Assembly (NCBI RefSeq): GCF_017353515.1
Contig: NZ_JAFMPY010000011.1
Coordinates: 1-64,000, forward strand
From: Jiella sonneratiae
GTDB lineage: Bacteria; Pseudomonadota; Alphaproteobacteria; Rhizobiales; Rhizobiaceae
Direction: 5' to 3'
DNA length: 64,000 bases
Both the position numbers and the translations under genes were made by a program. Numbering within the stretch: position 1 is the stretch's first letter; the number at the start of each line of letters is the position of its first letter. The notes under the pieces were generated by a model. The model was not told where the DNA came from, did no database searches, and saw only the letters and a list, made by a program, of their open reading frames with translations. Shown piece after piece: positions 37,063-46,749 of the stretch.

Positions 37063-38259
37063 TCAGACGGGCAGACCCATCCCGCGCGGGAGGATCGGCG
37101 GGGTTTCGGCCTCGGCCTCTCGCAGGGCGGCGTCCTCGACGCGGTTGCGGCCGCTGGTCTTCGCCCGGTAGAGCGCCTCGTCCGCCCGGAAGAGCAGCGC
37201 CTCGAGCCTTTCAGGTTCCTGGGTCGTCGTCAGGCCGATGCTGACCGTCGCCGAGACCGGGCCGAGGTCGAGATCGAGCATCGCACGTTCGAAGTCGAGG
37301 CGGATCGCCTCCGCGAGGCGCCATGCGCCCGCCGGGTCGCCGTCGGCGATCACGACGGAAAATTCCTCGCCGCCCAACCGGGCGAAGATGTCGCCGGGCG
37401 CGAGGCGCGCCCGGACGATCGCGGCGAAGCGCCGCAGCACCTCGTCGCCGAAGCTGTGGCCGAAGATGTCGTTCACCTGCTTGAAGTTGTCGAGGTCGAG
37501 CATCATCAGTGCGGCCGTCCGATGCGGGCCGGCCCTGGCGAGCGCGCGCTCGGCCTTCAACTGGAAGGCACGGCGGTTGTCGGCACCCGTCAGAAAGTCG
37601 GTCTCGGCGAGCCTGATCAGCGAGGTCTCGCGCTTCTCCCGCAGCAGGGCGAGCATCAGATAGCCGACGAGGACGGACGTCCAGAGGCCTTCCATGATGA
37701 CGATCTGGAAGCCGACGCCGCGGGCTGCGTCGCTGACCGGACCGAGGGCGCCGACGGACCAGATCAAACGCCCGAGAAAGAAGGCGGCGCGCAGCGACAT
37801 GACGACCGCGAGAACGCGGCCGAGCCGGTCGATCCGCGGGGAAAAGGCCAGACGGGCGCTGATTGCCGAGATCGTCGCCGTCGCCGCCGACATGACGACC
37901 ACCCTCGTGTCGAAGTCGGCCGCCAGGGGGGAGGTGAACCAGAAGACCAGCCAGCAAAGGCTCGGGAACAGGACGAGGGCAAGGCTCGGTCGCCGGCCCG
38001 CAAAGGCGGCGATGCCGGCGCCGACCGCGCTGTAGGAGGCGAGGAAGGCGGCGTTCGACAGGCCGATCGAGAGAAAGTCGAAGGCCAAAATTCCCCGCAG
38101 CGGGAAGACCGATGCGCCGGCGGCGCTCGAAAGGAAGGCCGCGCACCACCAGCCGGCGGCGGGATCGCGAAACTTCCGCCACTCGGACAGCATCGCCGCG
38201 CCGGCGATGAGGCAGGTACCCATGGTGAGACAGAGAATGAGCGGGATGTTGCCGGTCAT
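37063..38259 (-). CDS. Membrane-bound diguanylate cyclase (GGEEF)
   Basis: 398 residues. The first ~215 residues hold six or seven hydrophobic segments and no recognised sensor domain. The GGDEF domain follows (TDFLTGADNRRAF, LDLDNFKQVNDIFGH, active site RLGGEEF near residue 296, ADEALYRAKTSGRNRV), which should synthesise cyclic di-GMP. The inhibitory I-site is missing: five residues before GGEEF there is APGD instead of RxxD, so no product feedback by that route. The ATG at 38259 precedes the first membrane helix but has no good ribosome site; an in-frame start further upstream is less likely as that sequence is not hydrophobic. Confidence 0.88.
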   Translation of the reverse strand: MTGNIPLILCLTMGTCLIAGAAMLSEWRKFRDPAAGWWCAAFLSSAAGASVFPLRGILAFDFLSIGLSNAAFLASYSAVGAGIAAFAGRRPSLALVLFPSLCWLVFWFTSPLAADFDTRVVVMSAATATISAISARLAFSPRIDRLGRVLAVVMSLRAAFFLGRLIWSVGALGPVSDAARGVGFQIVIMEGLWTSVLVGYLMLALLREKRETSLIRLAETDFLTGADNRRAFQLKAERALARAGPHRTAALMMLDLDNFKQVNDIFGHSFGDEVLRRFAAIVRARLAPGDIFARLGGEEFSVVIADGDPAGAWRLAEAIRLDFERAMLDLDLGPVSATVSIGLTTTQEPERLEALLFRADEALYRAKTSGRNRVEDAALREAEAETPPILPRGMGLPV

Positions 38260-38613
38260 CGGCGGCCCGCGAGGGGAGCAAATTGCGACTTCATCTGCCC
38301 ACGACCTCGCCCCGACCCTCGTTCCAGGCGTTCCCGCCACTCGCAGCACCGAACCTCGCGCCGCGGATGGCGCGCCGCGATGCGGCAGGCGCCTCCAGGA
38401 CGGGCATCTCCTCATCGCTTTCCGCCGTCCGGTGGCGAGGGTCTCGGGCGTCCCCGGTCCCGTCTTTCCCTGGACGGTCGGCGACGACAGTGCGGCCGAT
38501 ATCTGGAAAAAGCCTTAACGCATGACCGGAGAATTCCGGGCGGCGGGGCGGTCGGTCCGACCGGCGTTTCGCGCGGGCCGGAAACGCCGAGGTCCGGCGA
38601 CGAACCGTTCACA
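38260..38613. other. Gap between the GGDEF and transglutaminase genes
   Basis: 354 bases, both neighbours on the minus strand. It should contain the promoter of the GGDEF gene. I see no further gene, repeat or clear operator. Confidence 0.45.
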
Positions 38614-39492
38614 TCAGGCGACCGGCACCACGTCGACGAAGTGCCGGGTCTCCTGCGAGCCGGAGGTGACGAAGGTGCCGGCGATCGGCTGGGCGTCCTC
38701 GTAGTCGCGGCCAACGGCGACGACGATGTGGTCGTCGCCCGCGGCGATGCCGTTGGTGGGGTCGAAGCCGACCCAGCCGCAGTCCTCCCCGAGCCATGCC
38801 TCGATCCAGGCATGCATCGCGTCGGCGCCTTCGAGGCGCGGCTGGCCCTTCGGCGGGTCGGTGCGCAAAAAGCCGCTGACGTAGCGCGCCGCCATCCCCC
38901 GGGCCCTGAGGCCGGCGATCATCAGATGCGAGAAATCCTGGCAGACGCCGCGCCGTTCGGCGAAGATCTCGGCGACGCTGGTACCGACGACGGTCGAGCC
39001 CGGCCGATAGGCGAATTCCTCGCGGATCCTCCTCGCAAGCGCCATCACAGCCTCGCCAGCCGGGCGCTTCGCCGTCTCGAACGTCTCGGCGACCCAGTCG
39101 GAAAGCGGCGCGAAGCCGCTGATCCTCGGGCTCGGCCCGAGATGATGCAGCGGCGAGCCGGCGTCGAGCGAGCGGACGGCACAGGTCTCTGCGAGAATCC
39201 GCTCGATCTCCGGCGTCTCCGACAGCCGCGCCGCCGGCCGCTCGACGCTCACGTCGGCCCGCATATCGATGGCGAGTTCGGTCTGCGGGGCGAAGAAGGC
39301 GATCGCGTCGACGGGGTTGCCGAAGAAGTCGGTCTCGCCGCGCTGCTCCTCGGGGCGCGGAGCGATCGAAACGGCGACGTTCCGCACGAACTGGTCCGTC
39401 TCCCGGCGCGGGCGGATGCGCAGGAGATGGCGCGCATCGGTCACCGCGGCGGGATAGTCGTAGGTGATCCTCAGCCGGACGGCGTATCTCAT
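38614..39492 (-). CDS. Transglutaminase-like cysteine protease/amide protein
   Basis: 292 residues. The N-terminal beta domain (about 1-140, Bact_transglu_N type with LRITYDYPAAVTDARHLLRI) is followed by the transglutaminase core. The catalytic triad is Cys in RRGVCQDFSHLM (about 183), His in AMHAWIEAWL (about 225) and Asp in GFDPTNG (about 242). Such COG1305 proteins are constant partners of alpha-E/ATP-grasp genes and may cut or form amide bonds in a peptide product. The ATG overlaps the stop of the ATP-grasp gene (ATGA), so it is the second gene of that operon. No signal peptide is evident, suggesting cytoplasmic action. Confidence 0.9.
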   Translation of the reverse strand: MRYAVRLRITYDYPAAVTDARHLLRIRPRRETDQFVRNVAVSIAPRPEEQRGETDFFGNPVDAIAFFAPQTELAIDMRADVSVERPAARLSETPEIERILAETCAVRSLDAGSPLHHLGPSPRISGFAPLSDWVAETFETAKRPAGEAVMALARRIREEFAYRPGSTVVGTSVAEIFAERRGVCQDFSHLMIAGLRARGMAARYVSGFLRTDPPKGQPRLEGADAMHAWIEAWLGEDCGWVGFDPTNGIAAGDDHIVVAVGRDYEDAQPIAGTFVTSGSQETRHFVDVVPVA

Positions 39493-41891
39493 TCCGGACC
39501 TCCGAGCCATTCGGCCCTCGCCCGCGGGCTCGACAGGAGGTAGCGCTGGGTGAGGAGGTCGGAGATCAGCGAGAGATCGCCGACCACCCGGTCGAGAAAG
39601 GCGCTGTCGACCTCCACCGCGTCGGCCGTCTGCAGGCGGACGCGAAGCCGCGCCAGACGGCGGATCAGAAGATCCGGCGTCTCGCCGAGATGGACGCCCG
39701 GCAGCGCCGAGGTGACCTCGGCGAGCCTGTTGACCTGGAAGGCGAGGGAGCGCGGATTGAGCGGATCGAGCACCGCGAGGTCGACGACGGTCTCCTCGGA
39801 AAGATCCACCGAATAGCGGCGCCGGTAGGTGACGGAGGAGTCGGTGAAGGTCAGCACCGCCTCGAGCGCCCCGACGGGAGCTTCGCCTGCGATGAGCGAC
39901 GAGATCACCGCCGCCGTCGCCTGGCCGCGTTCCAGCGCCCGGCCGCACTGCATGAAACGCCAGCCGGTGAACTGGTACATGTTCTCGTGGGCGAGGCCGG
40001 CGAAGCCCGAGAGCTGGGTGAGGATCGCGCTGGTCAGCTCGACGGTCGCCTGGTCGTCCTCGGCGATGGCATCGAGCACCAGGGAGACGATCTCGTTCAG
40101 CGTGCGCCAGGCGTCGGGGGAGAAGCGCTCGCGGATGCGCGAGGCGGTGTCGGCGGCCTGCCGGGCGAGGGCGAGCAGGCCGCGCTTCGGCCGGCCGGGA
40201 TCGATGTCGACGCCGTAATCCTTGAGGATGACGGCGAGCCGGGCTTCCAGTTCGCCCGCCGCCCAGCCCTCGGTGGTCCTCGCGGCGTGGAGCCGCGTCA
40301 GCCGGGTGGCGCCCTCGCAACGCTCGGCGTAGCGACCCAGCCAGAACAGGTTGTCGGCGGCACGGGCCGGCAGCGCGCCGGGCAGCCGACGGGCGAAGCG
40401 GTCGCCGCGCGGCCCGATCAGGGAGATCGGCTTGATCGGCTGGTCGGAGGGAATCCAGACGTCGATCGAGCCGCCGCCGCGCTGCATCGAGATCACCCGC
40501 GCGTCGCGGGAATCGGCGACCCGGGCGAAGCCGCCCGGCATGACGTGCCAGCCTTCCTCGTCGCGCATCAGAAAGGCGCGCAGCGTCACCGGCCGCGGCT
40601 CGAGACCGCTTGCCCCGAAGACCGGCGTCGTCGAGAGGGCAGCGATCTCCTGTCCGACGAAGGCGACGCCCTCGCGCGCCGTCGCCGGCATCGCCTGCGG
40701 TTCGCTTCTGCGCTGGGCGGAGGTTTCGTCGCCCGCCGCCGCCATGGTCGCGGGAAAGGCCGGGCCGAGCTGCAGGCGTCCGGCATTTTCCGCGACGTAG
40801 CGGCGGACCGCCTCGTCGCCGCACCACCATGTGGCGATCGTCGGCAGTTTCAGCTCCTCGCCGATCAGCGCCTTCGCCAGCGCCTTCTGGAAGGCGAGCA
40901 GTGCCGGGGTCTCGAGAATGCCGGAGCCGAGGGCGTTGACGAGGCTGAGCGCGCCGGAGCGCACGGCCCGGCAGAGCCCCGGCGTGCCGATGCGCGAAGC
41001 GCCGAAAAGCTCCAGCGGATCGCAGAAATCGGCGTCGAGACGGCGCCACAGGACGCGGATCGGCTGGAAGCCGTCGACCGTGCGCACCTCGGCGCGGTCG
41101 CCATGGACGATGAGGTCGCCGCCTTCGAGGAGCAGCAGGCCGAGATAGCGGGCGAGATAGGCGTGCTCGTAATAGGTCTCGTTGTGCGGGCCGGAGGTGA
41201 GGAGGCCGATGCGGCTGCGCTCCGGGCCGCCGAGGGCGAACAGCATCTCGCGGAAGTTGCGGAAGAAGCCGGCGAGACGTTCGACGTTGAGGGCGCGCGA
41301 CAGGTCGGGGAACGCCTTTGAGGTCGCGACCCGGTTTTCCAGCGCGAAGCCGGCGCCGGAGGGTGCCTGGGTGCGGTCGCCAAGCACCCACCAGCGCCCG
41401 TCGGGGCCGCGGCCGAGATCGACGGCGATGAAGGACAGAAGCGGGATGCCGAGACGCGCCTGGTCGGCGACCGGGCGCAGGAATTCCGGATTCCGGCCGA
41501 CGAGGACGCCCGGCAGGACGCCCTCCGCCACCACGCGGCGCTCGCCGTAGAGGTCGGTCAGCAGCGCTTCGAGAAACCTCGCACGCTGAACGAGACCCGC
41601 TGAAAGCGCCGTCCATTCCGCCCGGTCGATGATCAGCGCCGGATGGCCGAGCGGCCAGTCGTGGCTCTGCTCGCTCTCCTCGCCATAGACCTGGTGGAAC
41701 ACGCCGGCTTCGGAAAGATACTGCCGTGCCGAGGCGAAGCGGCGTTCGACCTCGCCGCCCGGCATCGCCGCCAGCCGCCGCATCAGCGGCGTCCAATGCG
41801 GCCGGACCGCACCGCCGGGCGCGATCATCTCGTCGCGCGACTTGGCGGCGAGGCTGGCATAGCGACGGAGTTGGACGGTATCGGGAGGCAC
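39489..41891 (-). CDS. Circularly permuted ATP-grasp ligase fused to alpha-E domain
   Basis: 800 residues. Residues ~20-480 are the circularly permuted ATP-grasp domain (DUF404/DUF407, COG2308): RARFLEALLTDLYGERRVV, FIAVDLGRGPDGRWWVLGDRTQAPSG (partial), LLTSGPHNETYYEHAYLARYLG (partial), RTVDGFQPIRVLWRRLD. Residues ~505-795 are the helical alpha-E domain (DUF403, COG2307): ADNLFWLGRYAERCEGATRL and EDDQATVELTSAILTQLSGF. In most genomes these are two genes; here they are one chain. The ATP-grasp half should form an amide bond between a carboxylate and an amine, perhaps in a small peptide. The start is taken as GTG 41891; no ATG precedes the conserved DEM motif closely, so the exact start is uncertain. 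Confidence 0.9.
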   Translation of the reverse strand: MPPDTVQLRRYASLAAKSRDEMIAPGGAVRPHWTPLMRRLAAMPGGEVERRFASARQYLSEAGVFHQVYGEESEQSHDWPLGHPALIIDRAEWTALSAGLVQRARFLEALLTDLYGERRVVAEGVLPGVLVGRNPEFLRPVADQARLGIPLLSFIAVDLGRGPDGRWWVLGDRTQAPSGAGFALENRVATSKAFPDLSRALNVERLAGFFRNFREMLFALGGPERSRIGLLTSGPHNETYYEHAYLARYLGLLLLEGGDLIVHGDRAEVRTVDGFQPIRVLWRRLDADFCDPLELFGASRIGTPGLCRAVRSGALSLVNALGSGILETPALLAFQKALAKALIGEELKLPTIATWWCGDEAVRRYVAENAGRLQLGPAFPATMAAAGDETSAQRRSEPQAMPATAREGVAFVGQEIAALSTTPVFGASGLEPRPVTLRAFLMRDEEGWHVMPGGFARVADSRDARVISMQRGGGSIDVWIPSDQPIKPISLIGPRGDRFARRLPGALPARAADNLFWLGRYAERCEGATRLTRLHAARTTEGWAAGELEARLAVILKDYGVDIDPGRPKRGLLALARQAADTASRIRERFSPDAWRTLNEIVSLVLDAIAEDDQATVELTSAILTQLSGFAGLAHENMYQFTGWRFMQCGRALERGQATAAVISSLIAGEAPVGALEAVLTFTDSSVTYRRRYSVDLSEETVVDLAVLDPLNPRSLAFQVNRLAEVTSALPGVHLGETPDLLIRRLARLRVRLQTADAVEVDSAFLDRVVGDLSLISDLLTQRYLLSSPRARAEWLGGPE

Positions 41892-42133
41892 GTTCGTCCG
41901 CGCGTTGCGGCATCGCTCTGGTCGGAAGTCGCAGGCGATTTCCGATCGGCAAAATGCCTGGATCCAAGGTGCCGGAGCGTTCTTCGGGCGTTTGAGAGAA
42001 CGCCCGAAGTATCAGCCCGGCCGGGGCAAGCTACAGCATGGCCGGCACGATGGGGAGACGTCGGCGTCGTCGCTTCGCGGTTCGGCGCGGGCGCGCGGCC
42101 TCGGATTATCGCGGCGGGGCCTTCGCTCCTGCG

Positions 42134-42901
42134 TCAAGCCTGATGCCGTCGACCGGTCACCGTCGGCCAGCGGGAGACATCGATCCCCGTCAGGGCCGAA
42201 AACTCGCGTACATCGGCGAGATACCGATCGCGCAGAAACCGGAAATCCTCCGCCGACGGTGCTCGATAGTCCTCGAGATCGCCACGGCGCATCAAATGCG
42301 CAGCCGTACCGTTTGGCGGGGCGTCGAGACCGAGGAAGTCCATGATCTCCCGCATCCGGAAATCATCGTCCTGCCATACGTCTTCCGCCTGCAGGAAGAG
42401 CACCTGCTCGCGCGGGAAAAGGGAAAGTATCCGTTCGGCCTGGCCATGATAGTATCCCCGGCCGACATAGCTGTAGATCCGGGCCTCCCGGGACAACGCC
42501 ATGCCGATACGCGAGGTCTCGCTCCGGATCGCCTCGGAAAAGCCCTGCCTCTCCAGTCCCCTCGCATGCTCCATGCACCAGTGCGACCATGCCCGCTCGA
42601 TCGGGTCACGGAAGACCACGATGATCTTCGCGCCGGGATTATACGTGGCGATCCGCTCCATGGCCGGCGGCCAGAAGCAGTAGATCGGCGTCGAATCGAT
42701 CCACATCTTCGCCGTCGAATCGAAAAACGCGTCGATCGGACGATAATCGGGATCGTCCCAGTCGACCGTCAGCTCGTCGTCGAAGAAATGAAGTTCCTTG
42801 CGTGTCGGCGCGGCAATCCGCGGATGATCGGTCATCCGACTGTGGAGAGATGACGTCCCGCCCTTCTGGACGCCGCAGATGAAAACGTCGATCTTCTTCA
42901 A
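42134..42901 (-). CDS. PAPS-dependent sulfotransferase
   Basis: 255 residues, cytosolic Sulfotransfer fold. The 5'-phosphosulfate loop is CGVQKGGTSSL (about residues 9-19) and the 3'-phosphate site VVFRDPIERAWSHW (about 94-107). It transfers sulfate from PAPS to a hydroxyl of an unknown acceptor; close relatives in this fold act on polysaccharides or glycolipids. It stands alone between the ATP-grasp operon and the DUF2126 gene on the same strand, with ~240 and ~160 base gaps. It uses rarer codons (for example ATA) and reads less GC-biased than its neighbours, a hint of later acquisition. No signal peptide or membrane segment. Confidence 0.85.
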   Translation of the reverse strand: MKKIDVFICGVQKGGTSSLHSRMTDHPRIAAPTRKELHFFDDELTVDWDDPDYRPIDAFFDSTAKMWIDSTPIYCFWPPAMERIATYNPGAKIIVVFRDPIERAWSHWCMEHARGLERQGFSEAIRSETSRIGMALSREARIYSYVGRGYYHGQAERILSLFPREQVLFLQAEDVWQDDDFRMREIMDFLGLDAPPNGTAAHLMRRGDLEDYRAPSAEDFRFLRDRYLADVREFSALTGIDVSRWPTVTGRRHQA

Positions 42902-43062
42902 GCCGCAACCCGACCACTGAGATGGCGGCTCGAATCCACTGTCTGCCCTGCCGACGCGATCGCCGCGCGTCGGCGAAGCCTCCTAAAACCGCACGCCGTT
43001 GCGTCAAATTCAACAGTTTCCGCAACCGAATGCAATGCGACAATTAATCTTCGGCAACGATC

Positions 43063-46000
43063 TCATACGCCCAGCCGGCCCGCGGGACGCCGCAGATCGA
43101 GCGTCATCGGGAAGCTCGGATCGGGGAGTTCGCGGACCGGCTGGTAGCCGCCGGGGGTGTGGCCGATGGCTTCGAAGCGCGCGAGGCGGCGCGCCTCCGC
43201 CTCGTAGGAATTCACCGGGAAGGTCTCGTAGCTGCGCCCGCCGGGATGCGCGACGTGATAGACGCAGCCGCCGAGCGAGCGCTTCGACCAGCGATCGTAG
43301 ATGTCGAAGGTCAGCGGCGCGTGGACGGGGATCGTCGGATGCAGGCCCGAGGCCGGCTGCCAGGCCTTGAAGCGGACGCCCGCGACCGCCTCCCTGCCGC
43401 GCCCCGTTGCCGCCAGCGGCACTTCCCGGCCGTTGCAGGTGACGACGTGCCGGGCCGGCTCGAAGTCCGACAGCTTCACCTGCAGCCGCTCGACGGAGGA
43501 ATCGACGAAGCGCACCGTGCCGCCGATCGCCCCGGTCTCGCCCATCACGTGCCAGGGTTCCAGCGCCTGGCGCAGCTCCAGCGTCACGCCCTCGCGCTCG
43601 ATCCTGCCGCAGAAGGGGAAGCGGAACTCGGCCTGCGCCTCGAACCATTCGGGCCGGATCGGATAGCCGGAGCGGCCGAGGTCGTCGAGGACGCCGAGGA
43701 AATCCGCCCAGACGAATTCCGGCAGCATGAAGCGGTCGGCGAGCGCCGTTCCCCAGCGCACGAAGCTGCCGTCCTCCGGCTCCTTCCAGAACTTCATGAT
43801 CAGCGCCCGGATCAAAAGCTGCTGGGCGAGGCTCATCCGGGCGTCCGGCGGCATCTCGAAGCCGCGGAACTCGACGAGGCCGAGCCGGCCGGTCGGCCCG
43901 TCGGGCGAATAGAGCTTGTCGATGCAGATCTCGGCGCGGTGGGTGTTGCCGGTGACGTCGACGAGGAGGTTGCGGAACAGCCGGTCGACCAGCCAGGGCG
44001 GGGTCGAGAAGCCGTCCTGCGTCACCTGCGCCATGGCGATCTCCAGCTCGTAGAGCTGGTCGTGGCGGCCCTCGTCGATGCGCGGCGCCTGGCTGGTCGG
44101 ACCGATGAAGAGGCCCGAGAAGAGATAGGAGAGCGAGGGATGGCGCTGCCAGTAGAGGACGAGCGACTTCAGGAGGTCCGGGCGACGCAGGAAGGGCGAA
44201 TCGAGCGGCGTCGCGCCGCCGACCACGACATGGTTGCCGCCGCCGGTGCCGGCATGCTTGCCGTCGATCATGAACTTGTCGGTGCCGAGGCGGGACTGGC
44301 GGGCGTCCTCGTAGACGCCGGTGGTGATCGCCTTGGCCTCCTCCCATGACGCGGCGGGATGGACGTTGACCTCGATGACGCCGGGGTCGGGCGCGACGCG
44401 GATGACGCCGAGCCGCGGGTCCGGCGGCGGCGCGTAGCCCTCGATCTGCACCGGCAGGCCCTCGGCGGCGGCAATTTCCTCGATCGCCCCGAGAAGGTCG
44501 AGATAGGCCTCGGCGAATTCCAGCGGCGGCATGAAGACGCAGAGCTTGCCGTCGCGCGGCTCGACCGAGAGCGCGGTGCGCACGGAGCCCGAGATCTCGG
44601 TCGAGAGCGGGGCGAAGCTGCCGAAGCCCGGCATCAGGCCGCCGGCCGCGCCGCCGCCCGCTGGCAGCGGCGGCAGCGGCGGCATCCACTGCCGCATGCC
44701 TTCCCGGCCCATCTTCTGGCTCATGCCGCCTTCGTCAGCCGCCTGGGCGGAGCCGCCTGCCGCGCCGAGATGCTGCTGCATCTCGATCCGCCCCCATTGC
44801 TGGCGGCTCTGCGGCGGCAGCGGCGGGAAGGGCTGCGTCGGATCCTCGGGATGGATGAACGGATAGTGCGAGGGGCCGAGATGCGGCAAAGCGGAAAGCG
44901 GCAGGCGGTAGCCCATGGCGGAATCGCCTGGAACGAGGAAGAGCTGCCGGCGCCGGGTCGACCAGCGCTCGGAGAACCACCTGACGCCGCGGGCCCGGCC
45001 CTGCCAGGCCTGGATCGGCAGGACGTGGCCGGTCGGCTTCGGCAGGCCGCGCTCGAACACCTTGGCGAGCCGCGCGCGCTCTTCGCGGTCTTCGAGCTTG
45101 GAATTCGTCGGTTCGACGTTTTCCGGCAGTTGCGCCTCGCGCAGCAGCCAGTAGGCGGTGTCCTCGTAGGCCGGCAGGACGTAGTCCGTCGCCACGCCCA
45201 GCGCGTCGGCGACGGCGCGCGTGAAGCGCTCGGACTCCGCTGCGCCGACCGCAAGTCCGGTCTTTTCGCGGGCGATGGTCTCGGCGTTCTGCCAGATCGG
45301 CACGCCGTCCTTGCGCCAGTAGAGGGAGAAGGTCCAGCGCGGCAGCGTCTCGCCCGGATACCACTTGCCCTGGCCGTAATGCAGGAAGCCGCCGGGCGCG
45401 AAGCGGTCGCGCAGGCGCCGGATGAGGTCGTCGGCAAGGCCCCGCTTGGTCGGGCCGGTGGCGTCGGAATTCCACTCCGCCGCCTCGAAGTCGTCGATCG
45501 AGACGAAGGTCGGCTCGCCGCCCATGGTCAGGCGCACGTCGCTGGCCTTCAGTTCGGCGTCGACCCTTTCGCCGAGCGCGTCGAGTTCCTGCCAGCTTTC
45601 CTCGGAGAAGGGGTGGGAGACGCGCGGTCGCTCCTCCACCCGCGTCACCGACATGGAGAAGTCGAACTCGACCTCGGCATAGTCGACGGCGCCGGTGATC
45701 GGGGCGGCGGAGCGGTAGTGCGGGGTCGCCGCGAGCGGCACGTGGCTCTCGCCGGTGAGAAGGCCCGAGGTGGGGTCGAGGCCGATCCAGCCGGCGCCGG
45801 GAAGATAGACCTCGGCCCAGGCGTGCAGGTCTGTGAAGTCGTGGGAGGTGCCGGCCGGCCCGTCGATGGCCACCTTGTCGGGCTTCAGCTGGATCAGATA
45901 GCCGGAGACGAAGCGCGCGGCGAAACCGAGGTGCCGCATCACGTTGACGAGGAGCCAGGAAGAATCGCGGCAGGAGCCCGACCCCTTGCCGAGCGTCTCT

Positions 46001-46509
46001 TCGGGCGACTGCACGCCCGGCTCCATGCGCACCAGATAGTCGATGCGCTTTTCCACCGCCTGGTTCAGCCCGACGAGGAAGTTGACGGTGTTCTTCTCCG
46101 AGCGGTCGAGCTCTTTGAGAAATGCCGCGAGCAGTCGGCCCGCCGGCTCCGGGACCAGATAGGCGGCAAGGTCGCTCTTCAGGATCTCGTCGTACTGGAA
46201 CGGCCATTCCTCCGCCGCTTCCTCCACGAAGAAGTCGAACGGGTTGTAGACGGTCATGTCGGCGAGGAGGTCGACCTCGATGCGGAACTCGGTGGTCTTT
46301 TCCGGAAAGACGAAGCGGGCGAGATAGTTGCCGAAGGGGTCCTGCTGCCAGTTGACGAAGTGGTCCTCGGGCGTCACCCGCAGCGAATAGGACGGCACTT
46401 TCGTCCGCGAATGCGGCGCCGGGCGGAGCCGGATGGTCTGGGGTGCGAGGGAAACGGGGCGATCGTATCGGTAGTGGGTGACGTGGTTGAGGGCGGCAAG
46501 GATCGACAT
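43063..46509 (-). CDS. Transglutaminase - DUF2126 protein
   Basis: 1148 residues. Residues ~1-275 are a transglutaminase domain with N-terminal beta region: Cys in [13 protein letters not shown] (about 179), His in [10 protein letters not shown] (about 229), Asp in GLDPTSG (about 246). Residues ~290-1110 are DUF2126: [70 protein letters not shown] and [12 protein letters not shown] Pro/Gly/Met-rich stretch around 590-640 is a linker. By memory DUF2126 has been proposed to be related to glutamine synthetase-like amidoligases. The gene belongs with the ATP-grasp/alpha-E cluster in many genomes; it is divergent from the zinc peptidase gene. Confidence 0.9.
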   Translation of the reverse strand: MSILAALNHVTHYRYDRPVSLAPQTIRLRPAPHSRTKVPSYSLRVTPEDHFVNWQQDPFGNYLARFVFPEKTTEFRIEVDLLADMTVYNPFDFFVEEAAEEWPFQYDEILKSDLAAYLVPEPAGRLLAAFLKELDRSEKNTVNFLVGLNQAVEKRIDYLVRMEPGVQSPEETLGKGSGSCRDSSWLLVNVMRHLGFAARFVSGYLIQLKPDKVAIDGPAGTSHDFTDLHAWAEVYLPGAGWIGLDPTSGLLTGESHVPLAATPHYRSAAPITGAVDYAEVEFDFSMSVTRVEERPRVSHPFSEESWQELDALGERVDAELKASDVRLTMGGEPTFVSIDDFEAAEWNSDATGPTKRGLADDLIRRLRDRFAPGGFLHYGQGKWYPGETLPRWTFSLYWRKDGVPIWQNAETIAREKTGLAVGAAESERFTRAVADALGVATDYVLPAYEDTAYWLLREAQLPENVEPTNSKLEDREERARLAKVFERGLPKPTGHVLPIQAWQGRARGVRWFSERWSTRRRQLFLVPGDSAMGYRLPLSALPHLGPSHYPFIHPEDPTQPFPPLPPQSRQQWGRIEMQQHLGAAGGSAQAADEGGMSQKMGREGMRQWMPPLPPLPAGGGAAGGLMPGFGSFAPLSTEISGSVRTALSVEPRDGKLCVFMPPLEFAEAYLDLLGAIEEIAAAEGLPVQIEGYAPPPDPRLGVIRVAPDPGVIEVNVHPAASWEEAKAITTGVYEDARQSRLGTDKFMIDGKHAGTGGGNHVVVGGATPLDSPFLRRPDLLKSLVLYWQRHPSLSYLFSGLFIGPTSQAPRIDEGRHDQLYELEIAMAQVTQDGFSTPPWLVDRLFRNLLVDVTGNTHRAEICIDKLYSPDGPTGRLGLVEFRGFEMPPDARMSLAQQLLIRALIMKFWKEPEDGSFVRWGTALADRFMLPEFVWADFLGVLDDLGRSGYPIRPEWFEAQAEFRFPFCGRIEREGVTLELRQALEPWHVMGETGAIGGTVRFVDSSVERLQVKLSDFEPARHVVTCNGREVPLAATGRGREAVAGVRFKAWQPASGLHPTIPVHAPLTFDIYDRWSKRSLGGCVYHVAHPGGRSYETFPVNSYEAEARRLARFEAIGHTPGGYQPVRELPDPSFPMTLDLRRPAGRLGV

Positions 46510-46749
46510 GGTCGCTTTCGTTCATCCCGTTTCGTTGGCGGGAAGCTTAATCGCATCTCGCAATGCGGCAAGCGCCTCGACACGCGACCTCGACACGCGA
46601 CATGGGCGAAGCGGTCGTAGAGGCAGGGAAAATTCCCGCGGCCACCGGTCCGGCCCGGAACCCTTCGCCCCCGTAAGCATTGATGCGCGCAACCGATATC
46701 CGGCGATATACGGCGATTTCCGGCGCGGCGCCGCGCCCTGAGGACCTCG

